Of a DNA stretch of 64,000 nt, positions 16,023 to 24,422 are shown in pieces. The stretch is from Paenibacillus glycanilyticus. GTDB taxonomy: Bacteria; Bacillota; Bacilli; Paenibacillales; Paenibacillaceae. Within the stretch, counting starts at the first letter, position 1. Every line of letters begins with the position of its first letter. Made by a program: the position numbers and the translations under genes. Under the pieces are notes generated by a model that saw only the letters and a program-made list of their open reading frames with translations, had not been told where the DNA came from and did no database searches. The stretch covers positions 1 through 64,000 of the forward strand of contig NZ_BSSQ01000007.1 in the NCBI RefSeq assembly GCF_030161375.1, given 5' to 3'.

Positions 16023-17027
16023 ATCAGCAGGAAAGAAGTAGCAAAGCTTGCCGGGGTATCGGAAGCAACTGTATCCCGGGTACTTAACAACGTAGGACCA
16101 ATTAAGGAAGATACTCGCGTTCGCGTGCTGGAAGCGGCGAAGGAACTCGGTTATGTTCCAAATGCGCTTGCGCAACGATTGGCGAGGAGGAAAAGCGGGA
16201 ATGTAGGCGTTATTTTGCCTTTTGTCCCAAAGGTACATCTGTTCTCGACGTATTATTTCGCGGAAATATTAAGCGGAATCGGCGAAGCGGCAAAAGTCTG
16301 CAATTATGATTTGCTTCTTATATTCCGGGAGCCGGACAGTCCGCGCGATTATGCCAAGCTGTTCCGGACGCAAAAGGTGGATGCCTGTATCGTGCTTGGC
16401 GCGCAAAACGACTCGGAAGAACGGGCTGCGCTTACGGAGCTTCATAAGGAAGGTTATCCATTCTGCCTAGTGAATCAGCGCTTTGAAGACGAAGGGTACC
16501 TTACGGTTGACGCGGACCATGAATCGGGCAGTTATGCGGCTGTTCAACATCTTCTTGCGTGCGGCTACAAGAGAATTGGTTTCTTGAACGGGCCGGATGC
16601 TTTCTCGAGCAGCGGCGATCGGCTTGCCGGTTACAAACATGCGCTTGAGGAAGCTGGATTACTGCTGGCTGACGAGATTATCTTCACTGGCAATTACAGC
16701 AGGAAAAGCGGCTACGAAGCAGCCAAGCGGATAGCCGAGGGGATCAGAAGCAAGGGAATTGACGCCGTGTTTGCAGCCAATGACCGGATGGCGATTGGCT
16801 TAATGGACGGCTTGCGCGAATATGGCATGGAAGCAGGCAAGGATTACGGCTTGATCGGTTACGACGATTCGGACAGTTCGAGAATTGTAAGTCCTAAGCT
16901 GACGACGGTCTCGGTTCCTTTTTACGAGATGGGGCGGAAAGCGGCGATGAAGTTGCTGGCTACTGAATCGGAGGAGACAGGGAACACGATTCTTCCGGTA
17001 GAACTTATTAAACGAGAAACAACCTAA
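16023..17027 (+). CDS. LacI-family transcriptional regulator, apparent ATC start
   Basis: N-terminal LacI HTH (SRKEVAKLAGVSEATVSRVL, residues 2-21, then hinge ending NALAQRLARR) and a periplasmic-binding-protein-like sugar-binding domain (IGYDDSDSSRIVSPKLTTVS near the end). The first ATG (16125) would delete the HTH. Reading back in frame, the only codons between the HTH and an in-frame TAG at 16002 are TAC, AGG, AGG, CTG, CCG, GCC and ATC. An AGGAGG at 16008-16013 stands 9 nt before the ATC at 16023, giving a normal LacI N-terminus, so initiation at ATC is the best reading; CTG 16014 has no usable spacing. Probable local regulator of the oxidoreductase/ThuA operon it heads. Confidence 0.8.
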   Translation: MSRKEVAKLAGVSEATVSRVLNNVGPIKEDTRVRVLEAAKELGYVPNALAQRLARRKSGNVGVILPFVPKVHLFSTYYFAEILSGIGEAAKVCNYDLLLIFREPDSPRDYAKLFRTQKVDACIVLGAQNDSEERAALTELHKEGYPFCLVNQRFEDEGYLTVDADHESGSYAAVQHLLACGYKRIGFLNGPDAFSSSGDRLAGYKHALEEAGLLLADEIIFTGNYSRKSGYEAAKRIAEGIRSKGIDAVFAANDRMAIGLMDGLREYGMEAGKDYGLIGYDDSDSSRIVSPKLTTVSVPFYEMGRKAAMKLLATESEETGNTILPVELIKRETT

Positions 17028-17056
17028 ATTCTTATTCGAGAGGCGGTAGTTAAAGA

Positions 17057-18226
17057 ATGAGCAAACTTCGCGTTGGAATGGTTGGATATAAATTTATGGG
17101 GAAGGCACATAGCAATGCGTACCGCGCGCTGCCGATGTTCTTCCCGGAAACGGCAGTATTGCCGGAAATGACGGCTATCTGCGGCCGTGACCCTGTTGGA
17201 CTTGAGAAAGCCCGTTCGCAGTTCGGCTGGCAAAGCAGCGAAACCGATTGGCGCAAGCTGGTTGCGCGCGACGATATCGACTTGATCGATATTAATGCGC
17301 CAAGCGATGCCCATAAAGAAATTACGATCGCCGCAGCCGAAGCCGGCAAGCATCTGTTCTGCGAGAAACCGCTCGCGCTAACGCTGGAGGATGCGAACGA
17401 AATGCTGGTTGCCGCGGAGAAAGCCGGCGTTAAACATATGGTAGGCTTCAACTACCGTTTTGCCCCGGCAGTTCAACTCGCGAAGAAGCTGATCTCGGAA
17501 GGACGCATCGGCAAAATCCATCATTTCCGCGCCGTATTTCTGCAGGATTGGATCCTGGATCCGGATTTCCCGCTTGTCTGGCGTCTGAAGAAGGAAATTG
17601 CCGGTTCCGGTTCGCATGGCGACCTAGGGGCTCACTTGATTGATATGGCCCGTTTCCTCGTTGGCGAGTTCCAGGAAGTGATCGGGATGGAAGAAACCTT
17701 CGTTAAGGAACGTCCGGTATCCGAATCGATGACGGGGCTTAGCGCAACAAAAAGCGGTGCGGACGCGCCACGCGGCGAAGTGACCGTGGATGACGCAACG
17801 TTGTTCTTGACCAGGTTCGAGAATGGCGCTCTGGGCAGCTTTGAGGCGACGCGCTTTGCGGCTGGCCATCGTTGTACGAATGCGTTTGAGATTAACGGCA
17901 GCAAAGGCAGCATCAAGTTCGACTTCGAGCGGATGAACGAGCTTCAGGTCTATTTCACGGATGATGCTGACGATGTGCAAGGCTTCCGCCGCGTGCTCGC
18001 TACCGATGCTTCCCATGCTTATATGGATGCTTGGTGGCCGGCCGGTCACACGATTGGTTACGAGCATACATTTACCCACGAGGTTCATGAGCTCATGACG
18101 GCTATTGCGGAAGACCGCCAACCGGTGCCGAACTTCTATGACGGCGTGAGATGCCAAGAGGTGCTTGTTGCGGTAGAGCGTTCGATTGCGGAACGCCGCT
18201 GGGTTGCTTTGAAAGAGTTTCAATAA
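17057..18226 (+). CDS. Gfo/Idh/MocA family oxidoreductase, first copy
   Basis: NAD(P)-dependent sugar or cyclitol oxidoreductase. N-terminal Rossmann fold starting LRVGMVGYKFMGKAHSNAYR, where the usual GxGxxG is GYKFMG, and the catalytic-site motif HLFCEKPLALT around residues 97-107. The C-terminal alpha/beta domain shows GDLGAHLIDMARFLVG near 190. 389 residues. The gene lies 29 bp after the LacI regulator and 30 bp before thuA-like. Substrate cannot be read from sequence; family members act on sugars, inositols or 3-keto-sugars. Confidence 0.92.
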   Translation: MSKLRVGMVGYKFMGKAHSNAYRALPMFFPETAVLPEMTAICGRDPVGLEKARSQFGWQSSETDWRKLVARDDIDLIDINAPSDAHKEITIAAAEAGKHLFCEKPLALTLEDANEMLVAAEKAGVKHMVGFNYRFAPAVQLAKKLISEGRIGKIHHFRAVFLQDWILDPDFPLVWRLKKEIAGSGSHGDLGAHLIDMARFLVGEFQEVIGMEETFVKERPVSESMTGLSATKSGADAPRGEVTVDDATLFLTRFENGALGSFEATRFAAGHRCTNAFEINGSKGSIKFDFERMNELQVYFTDDADDVQGFRRVLATDASHAYMDAWWPAGHTIGYEHTFTHEVHELMTAIAEDRQPVPNFYDGVRCQEVLVAVERSIAERRWVALKEFQ

Positions 18227-18256
18227 ATCTGCGGGCAGAGGAGACTAACGAAGACA

Positions 18257-18944
18257 ATGAGAAAAGCGCTAATCGTATGGGGCGGTTGGGACGGCCATCA
18301 GCCGAAGGAAGTTGCGGACATTTTTCAAGAGGTGCTGGTGAAGGAAGGTTACGAGGTTGAAGTATCGGATACGCTGGACGCTTTCGCGGACGGGGAGAAG
18401 CTGAAAGGGCTCGATCTGATCGTTCCGATCTGGACGATGGACAAGATTAAGCCGGAATATGTGCAAAACGTATCGGAAGCCGTACAAAGCGGCGTTGGGC
18501 TGGCTGGTTGCCATGGCGGCATGTGCGATGCTTTCCGTGAAAATGTCGACTGGCAGTTCATGACCGGCGGCCAATGGGTGGCGCATCCGGGTAATGACGG
18601 CACGAATTATACTGTTAACATCAAACATAGCTCAAGTACGCTTACGGAAGGCATTGAAGACTTTGAGGTTAGCTCGGAGCAATATTACCTGCATGTGGAC
18701 CCGGCGGTAGAAGTGCTTGCGACAACCCGTTTCCCGGTTGCCGAAGGCCCGCATTCGCTGAATAAAGCGGTTGATATGCCGGTCGCATGGACGAAGCGCT
18801 GGGGCGTTGGCCGCGTCTATTACAATTCGCTTGGCCATCAAGCCAACATAATCGATATTCCCGTAGTGAAAGAAATGATGCGCCGTGGATTCAATTGGTG
18901 TGCGGAAGGCAAAACTGCAGCGGTAAACGGAGGGGCTCTCACTC

Positions 18945-18958
<14 letters not shown>
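18257..18958 (+). CDS. ThuA-domain protein
   Basis: ThuA-family glutamine-amidotransferase-like fold, 233 residues, with ALIVWGGWDGHQPKEVADIF at the N-terminus and the conserved LAGCHGGMCDAF and GGQWVAHPGN segments in the middle. In Sinorhizobium, ThuA acts with the Gfo/Idh protein ThuB in trehalose/disaccharide use through 3-keto intermediates. The same partnership is suggested here by the flanking Gfo/Idh genes. The end overlaps the next gene by 14 bp. The role beyond sugar catabolism is inferred. Confidence 0.9.
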
Positions 18959-20045
<1,087 letters not shown>

Positions 20046-20062
20046 TAACTATTTACTTACTT

Positions 20063-20099
20063 AAACAGGCTGGCGGAATTTTTCCGCCAGCCTGTTTTT
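20063..20099 (+). terminator. Terminator of the LacI/ThuA operon
   Basis: Stem AACAGGCTGGCGGA / TCCGCCAGCCTGTT with TTTTT after it. On the other strand it may also serve sspI, although the T-run there is only three. Confidence 0.92.
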
Positions 20100-20130
20100 G
20101 CTCGCTGCAGGCTTAGCGATCTGGGAAAGG

Positions 20131-20352
20131 TTAAGTCGCTGCTTGCTGCTGGAGCTTGGTATGCAGAGCATCAATGAGACGAACCTTCTCCTCAGCGGAA
20201 ATTTCCTGCCAAATCAGTTCAAATAAAACACCTAGTCCGGGGAGCGTCTTCTCATCGTTGCCGATGGAGTCGTCAATGACATCCTTCATTTCTTTCTTTG
20301 AGTTGTTCCGTACGTTGTTAATGACGGCTTGACGCAAATCCAGATTGATCAA
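20131..20352 (-). CDS. sspI: Small acid-soluble spore protein, SspI family
   Basis: 73-residue minor SASP of the SspI family, expected in the spore core. Recognised by INLDLRQAVINNV at the N-terminus and LPGLGVLFELIWQE in the centre, both diagnostic of SspI. An upstream in-frame TTG at 20367 lies inside the Shine-Dalgarno GGAGGG, so the TTG at 20352, 7 nt after it, is the likely start. That gives the family-typical N-terminus. Transcribed away from the K+ channel gene. A forespore promoter is expected from the family, but I could not identify it with confidence. Confidence 0.9.
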   Translation of the reverse strand: MINLDLRQAVINNVRNNSKKEMKDVIDDSIGNDEKTLPGLGVLFELIWQEISAEEKVRLIDALHTKLQQQAAT

Positions 20353-20436
20353 TCGGATTCCCTCCAAGTCAAAATGAAATTGTGGCTTAATTACTGTATC
20401 CGAATTTGGCGATTTTCATCCGGAAGCGATGGATAT

Positions 20437-20444
20437 GCTATAAT
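20437..20444 (+). promoter_or_regulatory. Extended -10 promoter of the KtrA-type gene
   Basis: TGCTATAAT gives a perfect TATAAT (20439-20444) with the TG extension and no good -35, about 65 bp before the start codon. Confidence 0.6.
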
Positions 20445-20508
20445 AATCGGGATAAGGTAAACATCGGCAACGTAATTTGCGGGTTTGAAGGGAGTAGGAG
20501 GAACCGAG

Positions 20509-21174
20509 ATGGCTAAGAAACAATTCGCAGTTATTGGTATGGGGCGCTTTGGCTCCAGTATCGCCACTTCACTTACGAACATGGGGTATGAGGTTCTTGC
20601 GATAGACTCAAATGAACAACGGATTCAGGAGTCCATTAATACAGTCACCCATGCGGTGACAGCAGACTCCACGGATGAGGAAGCTTTGCGCTCGCTTGGC
20701 ATCCGCAACTTTGACGTTGTTGTTGTAGCCATTGGAGACGACATTCAGGCGAGTATTCTGACGACTCTAATTCTGAAGGATCTTGGCGTTAAGATGACTG
20801 TTGTTAAAGCGCAAAATGAACTGCACGGCAAAGTATTACAGAAGATTGGCGCGGACAAGATTGTTTATCCGGAGCGGGATATGGGCCTGCGGGTTGCGCA
20901 TCATTTAATATCCCCTAATATTTTGGACTACATTGAACTCTCCGATGATTATAGTATTATCGAAGTGAAAGCGCCGGAAGCCATGATCGGAAGAAGCTTG
21001 AAGCAACTCGATATCCGGGCGAAATTCAAATGCAACGTAATGGCTATCAAGAATAATGGGGTTATGAATATTGCTCCGTATGCCGAGGATTTGATCCGCG
21101 GGGAGGACGTTCTGGTCATCGTCGGGAAAAACTCGGATTTAACCAATTTGGAAAAAGCTTATTCGGAAGGCTGA
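20509..21174 (+). CDS. KtrA/KtrC-type K+ channel regulatory subunit (TrkA-N, TrkA-C)
   Basis: Cytosolic RCK protein that gates a KtrB/KtrD potassium channel in response to nucleotides. RCK-N domain (residues 1-135) opens with QFAVIGMGRFGSSIATSL and has the adenine-ribose acid in AIDSNEQR. RCK-C (TrkA-C) follows at about 138-215, with MIGRSLKQLDIRAKF. 221 residues is the usual KtrA/KtrC length. A start 24 nt upstream is possible in frame, but AGGAGG is placed 7 nt before the ATG at 20509. The membrane subunit is not in the window. The short leader leaves no room for a c-di-AMP (ydaO) riboswitch. Confidence 0.93.
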   Translation: MAKKQFAVIGMGRFGSSIATSLTNMGYEVLAIDSNEQRIQESINTVTHAVTADSTDEEALRSLGIRNFDVVVVAIGDDIQASILTTLILKDLGVKMTVVKAQNELHGKVLQKIGADKIVYPERDMGLRVAHHLISPNILDYIELSDDYSIIEVKAPEAMIGRSLKQLDIRAKFKCNVMAIKNNGVMNIAPYAEDLIRGEDVLVIVGKNSDLTNLEKAYSEG

Positions 21175-21182
21175 TCTTAAGC

Positions 21183-21977
21183 ATGAATCATTTATTATTA
21201 ACTTCTATTCAAAATGAGCGGGTGAAGCAATGGGCATCCCTGCTGGATAAAAAATACCGGGATCGTACCGGACTTTTCATTATTGAAGGCGTTCATCTCG
21301 TACTGGAAGCATTCAAGTCTTCCGCGGCTGTGCGGTGCGTTGTTTATAATGGGGAACGAGGAATTCCGCATGAGCTTGAACAGCTAGCGCGCGAGGGTGG
21401 AACCGAGTGGGTGCAAGCCACAACGCAGGTAATGGCCAAATGCACGGGAACGGATACGCCGCCGCCGGTGTTTGCCGTGCTTGAGAAGCTGAAGCGGGAT
21501 GACAAGGCCTTATTCCGCGACAACAGCTTGGTAGTTGTCCTTGACGGAGTTCGAGACCCAGGCAACGTGGGTACCATTATCCGCAGCGCGGATGCCGTAG
21601 GTGTGGATGCGGTTGTGCTTGGCAAAGGCAGCGTTGATCTATATAACCCGAAGACGGTGCGTTCGACGATGGGGTCGCTGTTCCATCTTCCGATTATTGA
21701 AGCGGACCTTGCGGAGCTGCTGCCGGAGGCGCAGAAGAAAGGCATTAAGCTAGTTGGGACAAGCTTGCAAGCGACACATACGTGTTATTCCTATGACTGG
21801 ACCGCAAGCACATGGCTTCTGATGGGCAATGAATCGGAAGGATTGTCCGAAGCCGTACGCCAGATGGCGGATGAGTCGGTCATTATCCCGATGCAAGGCG
21901 AGTCGGAATCGCTTAACGTAGCGATGGCGACGACAGTGCTGCTGTATGAGTCGTTGCGGCAGCGGAAGTATGGTTGA
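21183..21977 (+). CDS. SpoU/TrmH-family RNA 2'-O-ribose methyltransferase
   Basis: SPOUT-fold rRNA/tRNA methyltransferase that transfers methyl from SAM to a ribose 2'-OH. N-terminal substrate-binding domain (residues 1-95, KYRDRTGLFIIEGVHLVLEA). SPOUT motifs: VLDGVRDPGNVGTIIRSADA (motif 1 with the catalytic Arg), WLLMGNESEGL (motif 2) and IIPMQGESESLNVAMA (motif 3), the last two forming the SAM knot. 264 residues, resembling B. subtilis YsgA. It starts 8 bp after the KtrA-type gene and is likely co-transcribed. Confidence 0.93.
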   Translation: MNHLLLTSIQNERVKQWASLLDKKYRDRTGLFIIEGVHLVLEAFKSSAAVRCVVYNGERGIPHELEQLAREGGTEWVQATTQVMAKCTGTDTPPPVFAVLEKLKRDDKALFRDNSLVVVLDGVRDPGNVGTIIRSADAVGVDAVVLGKGSVDLYNPKTVRSTMGSLFHLPIIEADLAELLPEAQKKGIKLVGTSLQATHTCYSYDWTASTWLLMGNESEGLSEAVRQMADESVIIPMQGESESLNVAMATTVLLYESLRQRKYG

Positions 21978-21993
21978 TAGGCGTTCTGACAGA

Positions 21994-22035
21994 AAAGACA
22001 TTCGCTCCCTGTATGGGAGATGAATGTCTTTTTTT
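21994..22035 (+). terminator. Terminator after the RNA methyltransferase gene
   Basis: Stem AAAGACATTC...CTCCC / GGGAG...GAATGTCTTT with TTTTTTT following. Confidence 0.85.
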
Positions 22036-22126
22036 GCTGCGATTTTCAAAGGTAGCTAATTACCACTTATTTAAATTACAATTTGTTCCATAAAAATCCG
22101 ATAAATAGAAATATAAGCTTTTCACT

Positions 22127-22225
22127 ATGAAGGGGGATGTGGCAGTAATACGGTATTTACCGGATCGATGGTTCGATAAGACGTTGCAAGACATATTAAA
22201 ACTAGAGAGGAGAAAGCTAATTTGA
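22127..22225 (+). CDS. Possible 32-codon upstream ORF coupled to the membrane methyltransferase
   Basis: ATG 22127 to TGA 22225 encodes MKGDVAVIRYLPDRWFDKTL and a basic tail LERRKLI. Its stop overlaps the TTG start of the next gene as TTGA, and the coupled gene's Shine-Dalgarno lies inside this ORF. No good ribosome site precedes its own ATG, and the region has ordinary AT-rich composition, so it may be chance. A promoter-like TTGTTC-N17-TAGAAA precedes it at about 22083. No homologue recognised. Confidence 0.3.
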   Translation: MKGDVAVIRYLPDRWFDKTLQDILKLERRKLI

Positions 22226-23289
22226 ATGATTCTATATCACTCATAATCATGCTGTCTAAAACGCTAGGATACTCTATTAGCGTATCATTGCTGATGGCAA
22301 TATTTTTTAGGTTAACAATAAATAAGTTTCAAACCATAAGATCCATATTTCTTGGCTTAACTCGCGTCTCAATGATTTTTGTTTACGTTTGTGTACCCCT
22401 GTTAATTCTTTCGTTATCTGCCTTTTTATTAGCAGCGATCGCTTTGATCTCGGGGGTTCAAATATCTGATCCCATAGCTAATACAGTTGTGTTTGCAGTA
22501 AGTTATTCGATGTCATTTGGAATCATCGTCGTGGTCTGTTATCTTATTGCATTTGTCGTACCTATGAAGGTAACGGGACAATTTCATACCATGCAGTACG
22601 AAAAATACGGCCCACTTAGTAAGTGGGGTGACGAGACCCGAGCGTATAAGCGTAATATAGCATGGGAAGGAAATGTAATTGAGCAACTCGGAACAATCTT
22701 AAAAGATATTAAGGGATATAATCATAAGCTACGAATCTTAGCTCCAGCAGCGAATAATGGACATGAAGAATTATCTTTAGCGAAAACTCTATCCAATCTA
22801 TTACATAGAAAAATTCGTATGAGAACGAGTGACATTGCTACAATGTCTCATGCAGGTTTCTATCAAGATGCACAAGTAACATTTACTTATGAACAGCGTG
22901 ATGCCTATGATCTCCCTAAGTATTTAGATGAACGGCAAGATGCTATATACGATCCGAAAGGGATCCTTTGGTTTACAATGGGACAGGAGAAGAAATTATT
23001 GAAAGCCCTCCGATTGTATTATGATTTGCTTGAGGATGATGGAGTCATAATAATTGATGCAGGCGAGACGAGGAAATTACTTCATGCGTATAACGTATTG
23101 CGATTGAACTTTTTTATGAGTTTGACTTACTACGCAGAAATATCAACTTATGAGAGATTACGAAAATGTTTTTCAACCGGTTCACAAGCGAGTTTATTAT
23201 TCACCATCGAATTGGTACCGAACCTGAGCGGGCCATATGGAATGGCTATTTTGCGGAAGATTCCAGCAGCACAAGAAATCACAGCATAG
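22222..23289 (+). CDS. Membrane protein with C-terminal CheR-like SAM methyltransferase domain (predicted)
   Basis: 355 residues, TTG start with AGAGGAG about 10 nt upstream. N-terminal half: hydrophobic helices at about 8-30, 48-78 and 86-114. Residues 145-340 resemble a CheR-type methyltransferase: LRILAPAANNGHEELSLA (171-188) parallels the CheR SAM motif with its GEEPYSLA ending, SDIA (203-206) parallels TDIS, and DAIYDPKGILWFTMGQ followed by YYDLLEDDGVIIIDAGE (about 240-282) parallels the region after the catalytic loop. The usual S-A-A-C-S-T-G and C-R-N sequences are changed, so activity is unproven. The gene is visibly more AT-rich than its neighbours, suggesting acquisition. No chemotaxis genes are nearby. 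Function unknown. Confidence 0.7.
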   Translation: MNDSISLIIMLSKTLGYSISVSLLMAIFFRLTINKFQTIRSIFLGLTRVSMIFVYVCVPLLILSLSAFLLAAIALISGVQISDPIANTVVFAVSYSMSFGIIVVVCYLIAFVVPMKVTGQFHTMQYEKYGPLSKWGDETRAYKRNIAWEGNVIEQLGTILKDIKGYNHKLRILAPAANNGHEELSLAKTLSNLLHRKIRMRTSDIATMSHAGFYQDAQVTFTYEQRDAYDLPKYLDERQDAIYDPKGILWFTMGQEKKLLKALRLYYDLLEDDGVIIIDAGETRKLLHAYNVLRLNFFMSLTYYAEISTYERLRKCFSTGSQASLLFTIELVPNLSGPYGMAILRKIPAAQEITA

Positions 23290-23365
23290 TTTATTAACCC
23301 GGGAAACGGGTGACGTTAAGCTGTTCGACCATGATAGAGGACGCATGAATCTGATCAATGGTGAA

Positions 23366-23395
23366 GAAGAACCCGGTCATAAGACCGGGTTCTTC
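23366..23395 (+). terminator. Hairpin downstream of the membrane methyltransferase gene
   Basis: Perfect 13-bp stem GAAGAACCCGGTC / GACCGGGTTCTTC with ATAA loop; no T-run follows, so termination would be atypical. The 207-bp gap up to the CBS gene otherwise shows only AT-rich sequence, presumably the CBS gene promoter. Confidence 0.5.
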
Positions 23396-23496
23396 GCGCG
23401 TATAACCCGGAATATACTCACTGTTTCTGATGGAAAGATTCATTTATATTTAGTAAGTATGGTTTCGATAACAATCTCGAAGCAAAGGGGAATCCG

Positions 23497-23955
23497 ATGA
23501 AAGCACGCGATATGATGGTCACCCAAGTATACAAGGTCAAGGAAAGCGATAACGTACGCGGAGTGATTGAGAGGTTCATCGAACATGGCATCAGCGGCGT
23601 GCCGGTAGTTAATGACGCAAACGTTGTTGTCGGTTATGTTAGCGACGGCGATATTATGCGTTTTATCGGCAAGCCGGATTACGGCGTGTTCGAAATGCTC
23701 TCGAATATGTTCTTTGTGCAAACGGGGGAGCTAGAGCCCTTCGAGGAGAGAACGAAGCGGCTGCTCGACCTTAATGTAATGGAGATCGCCCAGAAAAAAA
23801 TCATCACGGTAGACTGGGAAGAAGAGATTGAGAATGTTGCCGGTATTCTAGGGAAAAAGCGGATCAAGAAACTGCCGGTGGTACGCAGAAACGTGTTGGT
23901 GGGCATTATTAGCAGAGGCAATGTGGTCCGGCATGCTTTTAATAATTTGCTATAA
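23497..23955 (+). CDS. CBS-domain pair protein
   Basis: 152-residue stand-alone Bateman module. CBS1 at residues 1-60 (MKARDMMVTQVYKVKESDNV...GISGVPVVNDANVVVGYVSDGDIMR) and CBS2 at about 90-150 (IMEIAQKKIITVDWEEEIE...KKLPVVRRNVLVGIISRGNVVR), with a helical insert between them. Such modules bind adenine nucleotides and regulate partners; none is encoded adjacent. The ribosome site AAAGGGG lies before ATG. Confidence 0.92.
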   Translation: MKARDMMVTQVYKVKESDNVRGVIERFIEHGISGVPVVNDANVVVGYVSDGDIMRFIGKPDYGVFEMLSNMFFVQTGELEPFEERTKRLLDLNVMEIAQKKIITVDWEEEIENVAGILGKKRIKKLPVVRRNVLVGIISRGNVVRHAFNNLL

Positions 23956-24039
23956 GGATCCGCCTGGTTGTGCTTGGGAGCTTGCTTATTTGGTCATACT
24001 GGCTAGTAATAGGAGACCTTGAAGGAGGCGCACCGCAGC

Positions 24040-24291
24040 ATGACCATATTACCGATCCTGGAACGGCTTGCAGAGTTGTGGACCATTCGTGGGCGCAGGC
24101 CGCTAACCGCGGAAGAGCAAGCGGACTTGGAGCATTGTCTGACGTTTAATGCTATGCATATTAGACAACTAGCCCATTTGCACAATTTATCGCTTGCCGC
24201 GTCCATCGCGGGGGACATCGAATGGCAGCACGAGATTTGCCAAAGGCTGGAGAAGCTGAGCGGCCTGCCGCCGGGTTCGCCCCAATTGTAG
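24040..24291 (+). CDS. Small conserved Paenibacillus-type protein of unknown function
   Basis: 83 residues. The text ILERLAELWTIRGRRPLTAEEQ, the cluster NAMHIRQLAHLHNLSLAAS and the ending GDIEWQHEICQRLEKL resemble a small helical family often found in Paenibacillus genomes (DUF7667-like; assignment from memory, uncertain). Starting at the upstream TTG (24019) would place the Shine-Dalgarno inside the coding region; ATG 24040 follows AAGGAGG by 11 nt. Predicted soluble and all-helical. A terminator follows. Confidence 0.7.
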   Translation: MTILPILERLAELWTIRGRRPLTAEEQADLEHCLTFNAMHIRQLAHLHNLSLAASIAGDIEWQHEICQRLEKLSGLPPGSPQL

Positions 24292-24318
24292 GGGTAGAGG
24301 TTATTACAGTAATTTCCA

Positions 24319-24357
24319 AGGATACAGGGATGAACAATCCGCTGTATCTTTTTTTTA
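24319..24357 (+). terminator. Terminator after the small conserved gene
   Basis: Stem GATACAG / CTGTATC with inner GGAT/ATCC pairing, followed by eight T. It isolates the start of the carbohydrate region. Confidence 0.8.
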
Positions 24358-24422
24358 TTTGAAACGCGTATATTCGGAGATATAATGGGTTCATCAAACA
24401 GCAAACTTGCCGAGGTGATGGG

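Noticed and set aside
20401-20508. c-di-AMP (ydaO-type) riboswitch before the KtrA-type gene
   Set aside because: Only about 60 nt of leader follow the extended -10 promoter, too short for the ydaO fold, and no conserved core was seen.
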